Shown in pieces: positions 18,025 through 25,518 of a DNA stretch of 64,000 nucleotides (position 1 is its first letter; each line of letters begins with the position of its first letter). A program made the position numbers and the translations under genes. The stretch is from Hydrocarboniphaga sp. (GTDB taxonomy: Bacteria > Pseudomonadota > Gammaproteobacteria > Nevskiales > Nevskiaceae), in contig NZ_JAQGNT010000045.1 of assembly GCF_028291725.1 (NCBI RefSeq), positions 1 to 64,000 of the forward strand, in the 5' to 3' direction. A model generated the notes under the pieces. That model worked only from the letters and a program-made list of their open reading frames with translations, made no database searches and was not told the origin of the DNA.

Positions 18025-18313
18025 AGAACACGGTGGTGAATACGGCGACTAGCGTTCCCGTCTGCGCTAGCCGCCTAGCTTTTCCCAGCCAGAATTCCTT
18101 GTCTTCCGATCGTTGTTCTAGGTTTGCCAGTGCCTCGATGATGTTCGGTAGCAGCGGCTCTTTCAGCTCTGCGGATAGTAGCGCTGCGTGTTTCGCTTGC
18201 AGTTTCCGTTTGCCGGTTTTGATCTGTGACATGTACGGACCGCTTACACCCAAAAAATCGGCGACTGCCTGTAACGTTCCAAAGTGAATTACCGCTCGTT
18301 CTACTAGGTTCAT
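17999..18313 (-). CDS. Prophage 1 repressor (HTH protein with C-terminal hydrophobic tail)
   Basis: From the ATG at 18313 the product has 104 residues: a helix-turn-helix (LQAVADFLGVSGPYMSQIKTG) and a C-terminal segment LGKARRLAQTGTLVAVF ending in a hydrophobic tail. The C-terminal part is shared with the repressor of prophage 2 (LGKAGRLAQTGALVGVA) although the N-terminal domains differ. It matches the general layout of DUF3693-type phage proteins. An upstream in-frame ATG at 18352 is a less likely start because it lies next to the first operator. Its last codons, T-H-C-I-L-C and stop, are encoded by the attachment site, and the stop comes from the host half. Divergent to the early operon, with three operator-like palindromes between. 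Confidence 0.8.
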   Translation of the reverse strand: MNLVERAVIHFGTLQAVADFLGVSGPYMSQIKTGKRKLQAKHAALLSAELKEPLLPNIIEALANLEQRSEDKEFWLGKARRLAQTGTLVAVFTTVFYKTHCILC

Positions 18314-18356
18314 CCGTCTGTCCCCGAGGTTTTCAGTGTCTGTTCTAAGCATACCC

Positions 18357-18416
18357 TAGCAACTTGCTATGGTAGGTAGCAGTCTGCTAGGGTCGTCCTC
18401 AATCTAGCTGTTAGCT
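18357..18416. promoter_or_regulatory. Three operator-like palindromes, prophage 1
   Basis: Perfect 5-3-5 palindromes lie at 18357-18369 (TAGCA-ACT-TGCTA), 18377-18389 (TAGCA-GTC-TGCTA) and 18404-18416 (TAGCT-GTT-AGCTA). Centres are 20 and 27 bases apart. They fill the gap between the leftward repressor and the rightward early operon, so they are likely repressor operators. Prophage 2 has the same spacing with a different sequence. Confidence 0.7.
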
Positions 18417-18436
18417 AGCATTGCCTGGGGCGGGTC

Positions 18437-18619
18437 ATGACGTTGCAACTGTTCGATGTCAGCCATTTGGTTGATCCGTTGACTGATCCGCTGCCGCTGG
18501 CTCCGATCTTCACGGCCGGTTTCACCCCCTGCGTCAAGTGCGGCGGCTATGGTCTGGTCGACAACGGCGACGCTTTCGAGGTCTGTCAGCGCTGCAACGG
18601 TGACGGGGCTGAGACATGA
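18437..18619 (+). CDS. Small phage protein with paired CxxC zinc knuckles
   Basis: A 60-residue protein with CVKCGGYG (residues 32-39) and CQRCNGDG near the C-terminus, a DnaJ-like CxxCxGxG pair that should bind one zinc. It is the first gene of the early operon. A homologue with nearly identical C-terminal 30 residues is at 28209-28382 in prophage 2. Overlaps the next gene by ATGA. Confidence 0.75.
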   Translation: MTLQLFDVSHLVDPLTDPLPLAPIFTAGFTPCVKCGGYGLVDNGDAFEVCQRCNGDGAET

Positions 18620-18702
18620 GCCTTGATCAAGCGATTGATCTGGTGTGCCGGTCCGTCGTTGGCCTGGTCGTCGTTTCGATGTTCATCCCGGTGACCCTAT
18701 GA
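18616..18702 (+). CDS. Tiny single-helix membrane protein
   Basis: A 28-residue peptide with one hydrophobic helix (about residues 13-26). It starts and ends in ATGA overlaps, so it is translated as part of the chain. The exact overlaps at both ends are the main evidence that it is real. Confidence 0.55.
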   Translation: MSLDQAIDLVCRSVVGLVVVSMFIPVTL

Positions 18703-18848
18703 CGCTCCGCGTTGTTCAGGTCACGGCTCAGCTCTGGCATGGCGTCATCGAGGCCTATGGCCGCGAAGTGCGCCGAACCCCTCCCTATCGCTCCCAGGCT
18801 ATGGCTCAGAGTCACGGCGACCGTCTTCTGCGGCTGTTGGCTCGATGA
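18699..18848 (+). CDS. Small basic phage protein (conserved in both prophages)
   Basis: A 49-residue basic, helical protein. The prophage 2 copy (28519-28668) differs at only a few positions, which shows selection for the protein. ATGA overlaps at both ends. Function unknown. Confidence 0.7.
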   Translation: MTLRVVQVTAQLWHGVIEAYGREVRRTPPYRSQAMAQSHGDRLLRLLAR

Positions 18849-19165
18849 ACATGGCCTCGGGCTTCCTCTCCCTCTCGATTCGTCGTCAAGGCAGCCTTGA
18901 CGGTAAAAGCCGGCGTCGTGTGGTCGAGAACAGCGACTACCGGCAGATGGTCGGCCGCATGCTTCAGTCTCTCGGTCGGCGTGTCGGCGGTGGCGATCCA
19001 GAGGATCTGGCTTTGTTGGCCTCGCTCGCTCGTGAGGTCGACGAGCTGCTACGGCAAGCGATCGATGCGCAGCGCCAGCGCGGTGAAGTCAGTTGGTCTC
19101 AGATCGCTTCCGAGCTGGGCGTCAGCAAGCAAGCAGCTCAGCAGCGCTTCGGCAGGAAGCTATGA
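18845..19165 (+). CDS. Small helix-turn-helix phage protein
   Basis: A 106-residue protein with a C-terminal HTH resembling sigma-70 region 4 (SWSQIASELGVSKQAAQQRFG, about residues 82-102) after a helical middle. It probably binds DNA and may regulate the early operon. ATGA overlaps at both ends. In prophage 2 this position holds an unrelated gene. Confidence 0.7.
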   Translation: MNMASGFLSLSIRRQGSLDGKSRRRVVENSDYRQMVGRMLQSLGRRVGGGDPEDLALLASLAREVDELLRQAIDAQRQRGEVSWSQIASELGVSKQAAQQRFGRKL

Positions 19166-19419
19166 GCCTCCGCCCGGATTGTCTCTGCAACGACTGCCTC
19201 GCTGGCTTCGTCGGCATCGTCGATTCAAACGGTGTCATAGCGTGTCCGCAGTGCGGCGGCGAAAGCTGCGATTGCGAGGGCTGCCAGCTGACACTTCACC
19301 GGCTGCGAGCTGGCGAGCGTGACCGCAAGGCGCTCGGCCTGCGCTATCCGGGTAATGAGGTCACGAATTGGACCGAAGTGGAAGGTTGCATGCCGCTACG
19401 TCAGGGGGCTGAGTCATGA
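19162..19419 (+). CDS. Cysteine-rich small phage protein, zinc-ribbon-like
   Basis: An 85-residue protein with C-x-C-x-x-C near the N-terminus (CLCNDC), then CPQCGG and CDCEGC. Together they could bind one or two zinc ions. ATGA overlaps on both sides. Function unknown; small zinc proteins are frequent in inovirus early regions. Confidence 0.65.
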   Translation: MSLRPDCLCNDCLAGFVGIVDSNGVIACPQCGGESCDCEGCQLTLHRLRAGERDRKALGLRYPGNEVTNWTEVEGCMPLRQGAES

Positions 19420-19730
19420 GGCCCGCCTACTCTGGCGTCGGCTTTGGTGAATCCGGCTTCGCTGCGGCTCGAGCCCGGGCTCGGATGGCCTCTCGCGATT
19501 TCTTCGATCGGGAAGCGCCTTCGGAACCCGTCCAGCCTCCCGACTACTTCGCGCCGGCCGGCATCGTCTGTCCGGCCTGCCCGCGTAACGCCGACTGCTG
19601 CCAAGCGCCGCCGCGAGTCTCTGACCGGCCGGTGGTCCTGGCCGTCATCGCGGATATCGAGGCCCCTGCCCTTGCCCGTCGTCAAGCCCATCTGGATGAA
19701 CTCGCAACATACGCTTGGGAGTCAGAATGA
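19416..19730 (+). CDS. Hypothetical early phage protein
   Basis: A 104-residue protein with an arginine/alanine-rich N-terminal helix and a central cysteine cluster (CPACPRNADCC, about residues 52-62). ATGA overlaps on both sides. No family recognised. Confidence 0.6.
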   Translation: MRPAYSGVGFGESGFAAARARARMASRDFFDREAPSEPVQPPDYFAPAGIVCPACPRNADCCQAPPRVSDRPVVLAVIADIEAPALARRQAHLDELATYAWESE

Positions 19731-19870
19731 ACGGTCGCCGGCCTAGCGAAGAGCGAGGAGGAACGACGAGCGAGGAGCGTAGCCGGTGGCCGTTTCGGCT
19801 TTACGTGTCAGTTACACGTAAAGTTAGTCCCAATATCGGGACTGGGACCGATCCGAGGCCCGTCTCATGA
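19727..19870 (+). CDS. Small basic protein coupled to Rep
   Basis: A 47-residue arginine/serine-rich frame that begins in the ATGA overlap with the gene at 19416 and ends in the ATGA overlap with rep. Two perfect hairpins lie inside it (19799-19843), so its reading may be tied to control of Rep translation. The exact end overlaps support coding; composition alone does not. Confidence 0.5.
   Translation: MNGRRPSEERGGTTSEERSRWPFRLYVSVTRKVSPNIGTGTDPRPVS
19799..19843. other. Two hairpins just upstream of rep
   Basis: The first hairpin is CTTTACGTGT/ACACGTAAAG (19799-19823, 5-base loop) and the second is AGTCCC/GGGACT (19826-19843, 6-base loop). Lacking a T-run, they are not typical terminators. 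They may form part of the replication origin or a translational control element before rep. Confidence 0.5.
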
Positions 19871-20946
19871 CCGGCCAAGTCCTGGACTTCCCGATCCGCT
19901 ACAAGGCGGAAGTCCAGGGTGTCGTTCCCGAGCTTGAGAACGAGTGGCCGATGTTCGTCGACTGGCTGACGATCCGGCAGGCCTACCCGGGCGGTGGGCT
20001 CCCGCTGGTCGCTGAAGGCTTTGCGACTCATACCGATCTGTTGGATGAAGTCCAGTTTCGGACCGTCAAGCGCTTCCAGTGCGAAGGCTCGTTTGACAGC
20101 ACCATGTATATCCGGTGCGACGGGAACGTCGTCGAGTTCCACGGCAACATTGCCCGTTGGTCGCGCCAAGACAACGTTTTCGGCTACGGCTGGGACGAAA
20201 CCATCCGGCGGGTAAACCGGGTGCTCGGTACGCATCAGCTCCCGCCCTTCGTCGCTGGCGAACGTTGCCGCTTTCACGATACCGGCGTGGTCTGGACCGG
20301 CGCTCGAGTGTCGCGCGTCGACATCACCACGAACTACATGACCGGCAGTGAAGCCGACGCGCAGCGCGTCATTCACCTGCTTGGCCAACACCATGTCGGC
20401 CGGCAGCGCGGATCGGTCACGCCTGACGGTGCAACGGTGATTTTCGGCACCGGCTCAAAGTTCGTCTACGGCAAGGTCTACTTGAAGCACGTCGAGTTGA
20501 TCAATCACCGAAAAACCAAACACGGCAAACATGTCGATCAGGAAGTGATCGATTGGTGTCGTGACTTGGGATTGGTGCGCGAAGAAATCGAATTGAAATC
20601 GCGCTTCCTCACACAGAACGAGCTGTGTTGGCTCGGCGAAATATCCGTTGATCGCTTGCATCGGATTTATCGCGAAAGGAGTCAGTTCAAGCGATTGCGA
20701 GAGTTAGAAGTGAAAGACACGTCGAATTTGAGTGCGGGCGCTCGCGGTGTTTTGGCGCGCTATGAACAGGGTGAGCCGCACGGGGTCAGTCGGTCGGCTT
20801 ATTACCGGTATCGCCGCGAAATCTTGCAGACCAGCGGCATCGACATTTCAGTTCCGCGCAACGTCGAAAAGGTCGTCTTGCCCGTGCGTGTAATTGAGAT
20901 ACAAGCCTTAGTCGCACCGGAGTGGTACCGCCGCAAATACGGCTGA
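19867..20946 (+). CDS. Filamentous phage replication initiation protein (Rep, gene II/CRI type)
   Basis: The 359-residue protein has the length and layout of inovirus replication initiators of the CRI/RstA type: an N-terminal catalytic half with conserved FDSTMYIRCDGN and VSRVDITTNYM segments, and a C-terminal domain with a helix-turn-helix-like SRSAYYRYRREI. The family nicks the double-stranded origin to start rolling-circle replication. I infer the catalytic role from family resemblance and gene order (upstream of the ssDNA-binding and coat genes) rather than from a single diagnostic motif. Last member of the ATGA chain. Confidence 0.82.
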   Translation: MTGQVLDFPIRYKAEVQGVVPELENEWPMFVDWLTIRQAYPGGGLPLVAEGFATHTDLLDEVQFRTVKRFQCEGSFDSTMYIRCDGNVVEFHGNIARWSRQDNVFGYGWDETIRRVNRVLGTHQLPPFVAGERCRFHDTGVVWTGARVSRVDITTNYMTGSEADAQRVIHLLGQHHVGRQRGSVTPDGATVIFGTGSKFVYGKVYLKHVELINHRKTKHGKHVDQEVIDWCRDLGLVREEIELKSRFLTQNELCWLGEISVDRLHRIYRERSQFKRLRELEVKDTSNLSAGARGVLARYEQGEPHGVSRSAYYRYRREILQTSGIDISVPRNVEKVVLPVRVIEIQALVAPEWYRRKYG

Positions 20947-21014
20947 ATTTTTCAACGGCTCCGAGTGCGGCCGATCTCGGGTAAAGCCTCAACGGGCCAT
21001 GAAAGGAGCAGCAG

Positions 21015-21350
21015 ATGGATAAAGTAAAAGTGAGCGGTGTCAGGTGGTTTCTCGGCAACATCGATGGCAAGGACTTCAACACCGGCACGGTGTTCGTCGA
21101 AGAACGTCTCGACGATCGTCGTGGCACCGCCAAGGGCAAAGCGTCGACGCCGTACAAGCTCGCCAACAGCGCCGCCGCAATCGCGCTTTCGAAGCGTGAA
21201 TTTCCGTTGACGTGCGAAGTCGAGTTCGAGCGCGTGACCAACGGCAAGGGTGAAAGCGAAACCTTCATCGTCGATATCCGCCCGATGGAACCGGCGGCCG
21301 GTGACAAGTTTCTGGACGGCAGCAAAGCGCCGTTGGCCGCGGTCAAGTAA
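21015..21350 (+). CDS. Phage single-stranded DNA-binding protein (gene V-like)
   Basis: A 111-residue OB-fold-sized protein directly after rep, the usual place of the inovirus ssDNA-binding protein. This protein coats the plus strand before assembly. Aromatic and basic residues are spread through the first 100 residues (VRWFLGNIDGKDFNTG, FERVTNGKGESETF). A strong AGGAG site lies upstream. The stop overlaps the next start (TAATG). Confidence 0.72.
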   Translation: MDKVKVSGVRWFLGNIDGKDFNTGTVFVEERLDDRRGTAKGKASTPYKLANSAAAIALSKREFPLTCEVEFERVTNGKGESETFIVDIRPMEPAAGDKFLDGSKAPLAAVK

Positions 21351-21439
21351 TGAAAGGCCTTCCCCGCTACGTCGTCTATCGCGTGATTGGCGCCCTTGCC
21401 GTAGCGGGCGCCTTCTACCTCTTGCGTCACCTCGTTTGA
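21350..21439 (+). CDS. Tiny single-helix coat-like protein
   Basis: A 29-residue peptide with a basic start and a single hydrophobic helix (residues 11-28). It matches the size and place of inovirus pVII/pIX-type minor coat peptides between the ssDNA-binding protein and major coat genes. One-base stop/start overlap with the gene before it. Confidence 0.6.
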   Translation: MKGLPRYVVYRVIGALAVAGAFYLLRHLV

Positions 21440-21446
21440 GGCGACG

Positions 21447-21770
21447 ATGAATCAAAAAATCAACATGAGCTACCGGCGACTCGTGGGGGTGTTGTTCGTG
21501 GTAATCGCCGGATATTTGCCCGTACCCGCGTTAGCGGTCACGTGTGCAGCGGCAACCGAAACAGGTGCGGTGACGACAACCAGCGAAAGCCCGTCACAGT
21601 GCGCTGAAAGCGTGTTGCTGTCCCAGTCTGATTACGACGCGCTGCGAAATCCGTTCGGGTTAGACCCAGATTTCAGCGTCGTCTACTGGTCAGCGGGACA
21701 AACGTTGCTCCTGTGGGTGATTGGCGTGGGTGCGGGTGCCATCTTCAATGTTGTGAGAAAAGGAAAGTGA
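21447..21770 (+). CDS. Exported phage membrane protein (minor coat candidate)
   Basis: The 107-residue product has a signal peptide (residues about 1-30, ending ALA), a cysteine-containing external region and one C-terminal helix (about 83-102) with a basic end. This is a filamentous-phage virion or assembly protein layout. It ends one base before the major coat gene. Confidence 0.65.
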   Translation: MNQKINMSYRRLVGVLFVVIAGYLPVPALAVTCAAATETGAVTTTSESPSQCAESVLLSQSDYDALRNPFGLDPDFSVVYWSAGQTLLLWVIGVGAGAIFNVVRKGK

Positions 21771-21771
21771 A

Positions 21772-21990
21772 ATGAACCAGTACAGCAAGAAGTTCCTGAA
21801 GTACTCCGGCGTCGGTGCTCTGATGCTGGCCGCCGGTCAGGCGATGGCAGATTCGGGCGCAATCTCTGCCGCTGCCGTGACTGCTGCCGGCGATACGGCA
21901 GGTGACGTGTCCACGGTTGCGGTGGCAATCGTGGCTGTTGTCGCGCTGATCGCGGCCGCGAGCTTCATCTTCTCGATGCTGCGCAATTAA
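21772..21990 (+). CDS. Major coat protein (pVIII-like)
   Basis: The 72-residue precursor has a basic start, a signal peptide with a likely cut after A26 (AMA/D) and a mature part of 46 residues: acidic/alanine-rich N-terminus, one hydrophobic helix (about 48-67) and a basic end (MLRN). This is the classical pVIII design. A rho-independent terminator follows at 22080-22106, as is usual after gene VIII. Confidence 0.9.
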   Translation: MNQYSKKFLKYSGVGALMLAAGQAMADSGAISAAAVTAAGDTAGDVSTVAVAIVAVVALIAAASFIFSMLRN

Positions 21991-21999
21991 TACCGCGCC

Positions 22000-22074
22000 G
22001 TGTTCGAGTATCTGCTTGGCGCCATCTGGATCATGGCGTTCATCAATGGGGTTGATGTCGCCAGCAGGTGGTGA
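22000..22074 (+). CDS. Tiny hydrophobic peptide (minor coat candidate)
   Basis: A 24-codon frame from a GTG with one short hydrophobic helix, between the major coat gene and the terminator. It could be a pVII/pIX-like peptide. No clear ribosome site, so the call is weak. Confidence 0.35.
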   Translation: MFEYLLGAIWIMAFINGVDVASRW

Positions 22075-22079
22075 ACTTA

Positions 22080-22106
22080 AAGGCCCGAGAAATCGGGCCT
22101 TTTTTC
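22080..22106 (+). terminator. Rho-independent terminator after the major coat gene
   Basis: A 9-bp stem AAGGCCCGA / TCGGGCCTT with GAAA loop followed by a T-run. It separates the highly expressed coat gene from the adsorption protein gene, as in Ff and Cf-type phages. Confidence 0.88.
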
Positions 22107-22116
22107 GGGGGCTAAA

Positions 22117-23742
22117 GTGAATCGTGCGCTGATATTCTTTTTATTATTTTTTTCGATGGCCGGTGCTGTGCATGCATCGGCGCCGGTGAAAATGTGGGAA
22201 GTAACATCTTCGTCTGCGGCGTCTACTAATAAGCTGTATGGAACGCTGCCGTCAGTTGGGACGCGTTATTCGACATCGGCGGCTTACCAGTCGGCTGCGA
22301 CGGCGGTCGCTCCTATAGGGAGTGAGTGCCGCGATGGTTGGAGCGGCTATTACTACGCTCAGTCGGGCTCTCAACCTCCAGATTTGTCTACAGCATCCGT
22401 TGCCCAAACTTTCAACTTGGTGATTGGTAATTCGACTTGTGGAAACGTACAAGTTGGGGCAAAGGTTATTGTCGACTGTCCAGCTGGCACTACGAATGTC
22501 GGTGGTGTGTGTATGTGTCCTAGTGGGCAGGCTGCACAGTCAGATGGCTCATGTCCCGTTCCCTGCACGCATCCGCAGGACGAGGTTCTAGGGTTGGTTA
22601 AGGCGAATTCAACGGCGGGTGATTCCGCTTGTGTGCAGAGCTGTTTAGCAAATAAGTTTCTGACGTTCACCGCGAGCATTGCAACGGGGGCTATGAGTCA
22701 GTCGGCATATGAATGGCATTCGACGGGGGCCGTGTGTCCTGCACCGGGCATGTCGCAACCGACAGATGGAAGTCAGACATTAGTCGGGACCTATACGGTT
22801 CAAGCCGGCAATTATTTGTCTGCCACTGTCGAGGGTTGGGGCCAAACCTACGCGGCAGTCATGGCGGCTTACAAGCAATCGTATGCAGTGACACGGACAT
22901 CGGTTGCTCAGACGAGTGGTTCGCCTGCACCGAAGCCAGATACAGGGTCGTCAGCGTCGATCACCTACGTCGCTGGCGGTGGCAACACCGTCGTGAACTA
23001 TCTGAGTCTCAGTCCGACTGTCGTAACAACGGTGACGACGCCAGTGTCCACGACGACCAGGCCCGATGGCAGCAGCACAACTTCCAATGGTCCGGTGACG
23101 ACCTCTACAACGACGAATTCGACGACGCCTACTAATACGACTGTAACGACGACCAACACGACGACGAACACAGACGGGTCCACGACGACGACCGTTACGA
23201 ACTACAACACGACAGTGAACAACAATACGAATTACGTGACAAATAATTCGGGGGGACCTGCAGGTGGCGGCGGCAACAACACGACTCCCGCGCCAGACAC
23301 TCCAGACAATCCACCGGGTGGTCCTGCTGTCGACGATGGCGGCGACGATGGTGGCGGCGATTGCGTCGATGATCCGGCGACCTCTGCCGATGAGTGCGGT
23401 GCCGGTGGCGATAGTTTGGGTGACTGCCCTGCTGGTCAAGATTGCGGTTTCCACGCGCCGACACCCGGTGCCGGTTTCGCCGAGCTGGGCACCGATATCG
23501 ATGCGGCTCAGTCAGCGCTAGCCGCGAAGTTTGCAGAGATTCGGGCCGAGCTGGCGCAAATGACCGGCACCGGCATCGACGGCAGTGGAGCCGGTTCATC
23601 CTTGCCCTGTACCTCGTTCACGATCTGGGGCCATGAAATCCCGTTCTGTTTCACACAATATCAAGCGCCTCTAGCTATCCTCGGCTTGGTCGTCTTCGCT
23701 ATCTGTGTCTTTCTTGCTGCAATGATCATCATGGGGGCATGA
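22117..23742 (+). CDS. Adsorption / minor coat protein (pIII-like)
   Basis: The 541-residue protein has a signal peptide (residues 1-20), a cysteine-rich receptor-binding N-terminal region (about 60-240), a long low-complexity threonine/asparagine linker (about 300-380), a Gly/Asp/Pro-rich linker (about 385-440) and a C-terminal domain ending in one membrane helix (about 518-539). This tripartite linker design is that of inovirus pIII, which binds the host pilus and releases the virion. The sequence itself is not conserved with well-known pIII proteins, as usual for host-range proteins. Confidence 0.8.
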   Translation: MNRALIFFLLFFSMAGAVHASAPVKMWEVTSSSAASTNKLYGTLPSVGTRYSTSAAYQSAATAVAPIGSECRDGWSGYYYAQSGSQPPDLSTASVAQTFNLVIGNSTCGNVQVGAKVIVDCPAGTTNVGGVCMCPSGQAAQSDGSCPVPCTHPQDEVLGLVKANSTAGDSACVQSCLANKFLTFTASIATGAMSQSAYEWHSTGAVCPAPGMSQPTDGSQTLVGTYTVQAGNYLSATVEGWGQTYAAVMAAYKQSYAVTRTSVAQTSGSPAPKPDTGSSASITYVAGGGNTVVNYLSLSPTVVTTVTTPVSTTTRPDGSSTTSNGPVTTSTTTNSTTPTNTTVTTTNTTTNTDGSTTTTVTNYNTTVNNNTNYVTNNSGGPAGGGGNNTTPAPDTPDNPPGGPAVDDGGDDGGGDCVDDPATSADECGAGGDSLGDCPAGQDCGFHAPTPGAGFAELGTDIDAAQSALAAKFAEIRAELAQMTGTGIDGSGAGSSLPCTSFTIWGHEIPFCFTQYQAPLAILGLVVFAICVFLAAMIIMGA

Positions 23743-24377
23743 CAATGGGCACTCGATTTTTCTCAATCGTGCTACTGATCGTTCTCGGGTTCAGTGCGTC
23801 CGCTTTTTATACGACATCCAGTTTCGGAATTGAAAATTGCGGCATCGTCGATGGCCAGACGGTATGCACTAGTGGCCCTGGCCACAATCCGTGCGATATC
23901 GTGAACGGTGAAATGATCTGCATCGATCCGCCCGGCTGCGGCTACGTCAATGGTGTCTACAACTGCGGTTCCGCAACTGCATTTGTGCCGACGCCTGCAT
24001 CAGCGGCGGGTTCGACTCTGAAGCCGGCGGTCTATGACGCGGCAATCCGCGACGGGACTCAGTGGATGGCCAATTACGTCAATTCCCTGAGTACAGAGGG
24101 TGAAACCGGCCCGTTGGGTCGTTTCGGTCGTTGGCTTATCCAGAAAGCCATGACGGGTTACCTGAGTATGAAGCTGCAGGCGTTGACGATGGCCTGGGGC
24201 ATTGCGAAAGGTATCCTCGAAGATTTCAGCATCTTTCAGCAGTTGGCTAGCGCCTGGTCTGGGTTGCCGTCTGATTTTCTGGCCGTCGCGAATTTTTTTA
24301 AACTTCCGGCCGGCCTCAACCTGCTGATCAACGCGGCCGCGACGCGGTTCGTGCTCAAGTTCATGCCGAGCTGGTAG
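23739..24377 (+). CDS. Minor virion protein (pVI-like, DUF2523-type)
   Basis: The 212-residue product starts with a hydrophobic helix, has an outside part with repeated cysteine motifs (CGIVDGQTVC, CDIVNGEMIC, CGYVNGVYNC, three copies of about 20 residues) and ends in two or three hydrophobic segments typical of pVI/DUF2523 proteins. It overlaps the pIII-like gene by ATGA and lies two bases before zot, which is the pIII-pVI-pI order of inoviruses. The triple cysteine repeat is unusual for pVI and may be a fused surface part. Confidence 0.72.
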   Translation: MTMGTRFFSIVLLIVLGFSASAFYTTSSFGIENCGIVDGQTVCTSGPGHNPCDIVNGEMICIDPPGCGYVNGVYNCGSATAFVPTPASAAGSTLKPAVYDAAIRDGTQWMANYVNSLSTEGETGPLGRFGRWLIQKAMTGYLSMKLQALTMAWGIAKGILEDFSIFQQLASAWSGLPSDFLAVANFFKLPAGLNLLINAAATRFVLKFMPSW

Positions 24378-24379
24378 CC

Positions 24380-25501
24380 ATGCCCGTCAAAATTTACTGG
24401 GGACCGCCCGGCAGTTACAAAACATCGTCGGCGGTGATGGATGATGTCGCCACCTGCGCAGCAGACGGCCGCGTGCTGATTACGAACGTTCGTGGCTTAA
24501 GCGAGGCTCTGATCCGCGAGCACGCGCCCAAAGTCGCCAGCGGCTTTGAGGTCATCCACCTACGCAACGACATACCCGAACAGCTCGAGCGTCTCCGGCG
24601 TTGGTGGCACTGGGCGCCGCCCGGGGCCTTCATCGTTTTGGATGAAGTACAGGCGGTGTATCCGCCCGATTGGTCCAGGTCTGATCTTCGTCAGCTCGAC
24701 ATGAAAGAGGATCGGGTCATCAACGGCAACATTCTACCCAAGGATGTTGCGTTGATATTCGACATGCACCGGCATGGCAACTGGGATCTGACGTTCACTA
24801 CTCCGAGTATAAAAAAGGTCCGGCCCGAAATTCGAGCCGCGAGCGAGTGCGCTTACAAGCACAAAAACATGGCAATCCACGGCGCAATTTTCCGTGGAAA
24901 ATTTCGGCAAATGCAGCACCTGGCAGAAGATAATGGCAATCCAAGTGACATCTACGTCCAGCGAACCAGGGTCATTAAGCCCTGGGTCTTTAAGTGTTAC
25001 CAGTCCACCGCAACCGGCACAGTCTCCGACACGAAAGTTGGGCTATCCCTTTTGGCGAGCCCTAAGTTACTGGGGTTGGTTGTCGTGGTCGTATGTGCGA
25101 TTAGTGCTCTCGTTGTTGTGGGGCGGCCTAAAGCCCTTGGTGGTGGCAAGCATAAAAGTGATTCAGTGGCTGCTGAAAAAGCTGATTCTGCGGGTAGTAA
25201 TGCTGCTGTTGGTAACAAAGCTAATGGGGTTTCTGCTGCGCAGTCTGGTCCTGTGAAGCCGAAGGAAACCGACTACCGGGTTATCGGTGCTTACCAGTCG
25301 GCGACCGCGCGCGGCTACGCGGTGCTGTACAGCGAAGGCACCGGGGATTTGCGCGTGCCGATCGGCAAATGCCGACGCGACGACTATGCCGGGTGGTGGT
25401 GCCAGTTCGAGGGCGCTCTGGTTACTGAGCGCAGTGGAAAGGCACCGCCGCATATCGAGCCGAAAGAGTTTTTGGCTGTTGTTTCGACGGCTGCAAGTTG
25501 A
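24380..25501 (+). CDS. zot: Zot / pI assembly ATPase
   Basis: The 373-residue protein carries Walker A GPPGSYKT (residues 8-15) and Walker B FIVLDE (84-89) of the Zonula occludens toxin / pI family. One membrane helix (about 229-247) divides the cytoplasmic ATPase from a 126-residue periplasmic tail. The protein drives export and assembly of the filament at the inner membrane. No pIV secretin gene is present nearby, so the phage probably uses a host secretin. Hallmark gene for calling the element an inovirus. Confidence 0.93.
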   Translation: MPVKIYWGPPGSYKTSSAVMDDVATCAADGRVLITNVRGLSEALIREHAPKVASGFEVIHLRNDIPEQLERLRRWWHWAPPGAFIVLDEVQAVYPPDWSRSDLRQLDMKEDRVINGNILPKDVALIFDMHRHGNWDLTFTTPSIKKVRPEIRAASECAYKHKNMAIHGAIFRGKFRQMQHLAEDNGNPSDIYVQRTRVIKPWVFKCYQSTATGTVSDTKVGLSLLASPKLLGLVVVVVCAISALVVVGRPKALGGGKHKSDSVAAEKADSAGSNAAVGNKANGVSAAQSGPVKPKETDYRVIGAYQSATARGYAVLYSEGTGDLRVPIGKCRRDDYAGWWCQFEGALVTERSGKAPPHIEPKEFLAVVSTAAS

Positions 25502-25518
25502 TGCGGTATCGGGGTGAT

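Noticed and set aside
18349..18358. GCATACCCTA shared between the kfrA upstream palindrome (15371-15380) and the prophage 1 operator region
   Set aside because: Ten bases only, and the surrounding symmetry differs; likely coincidence.
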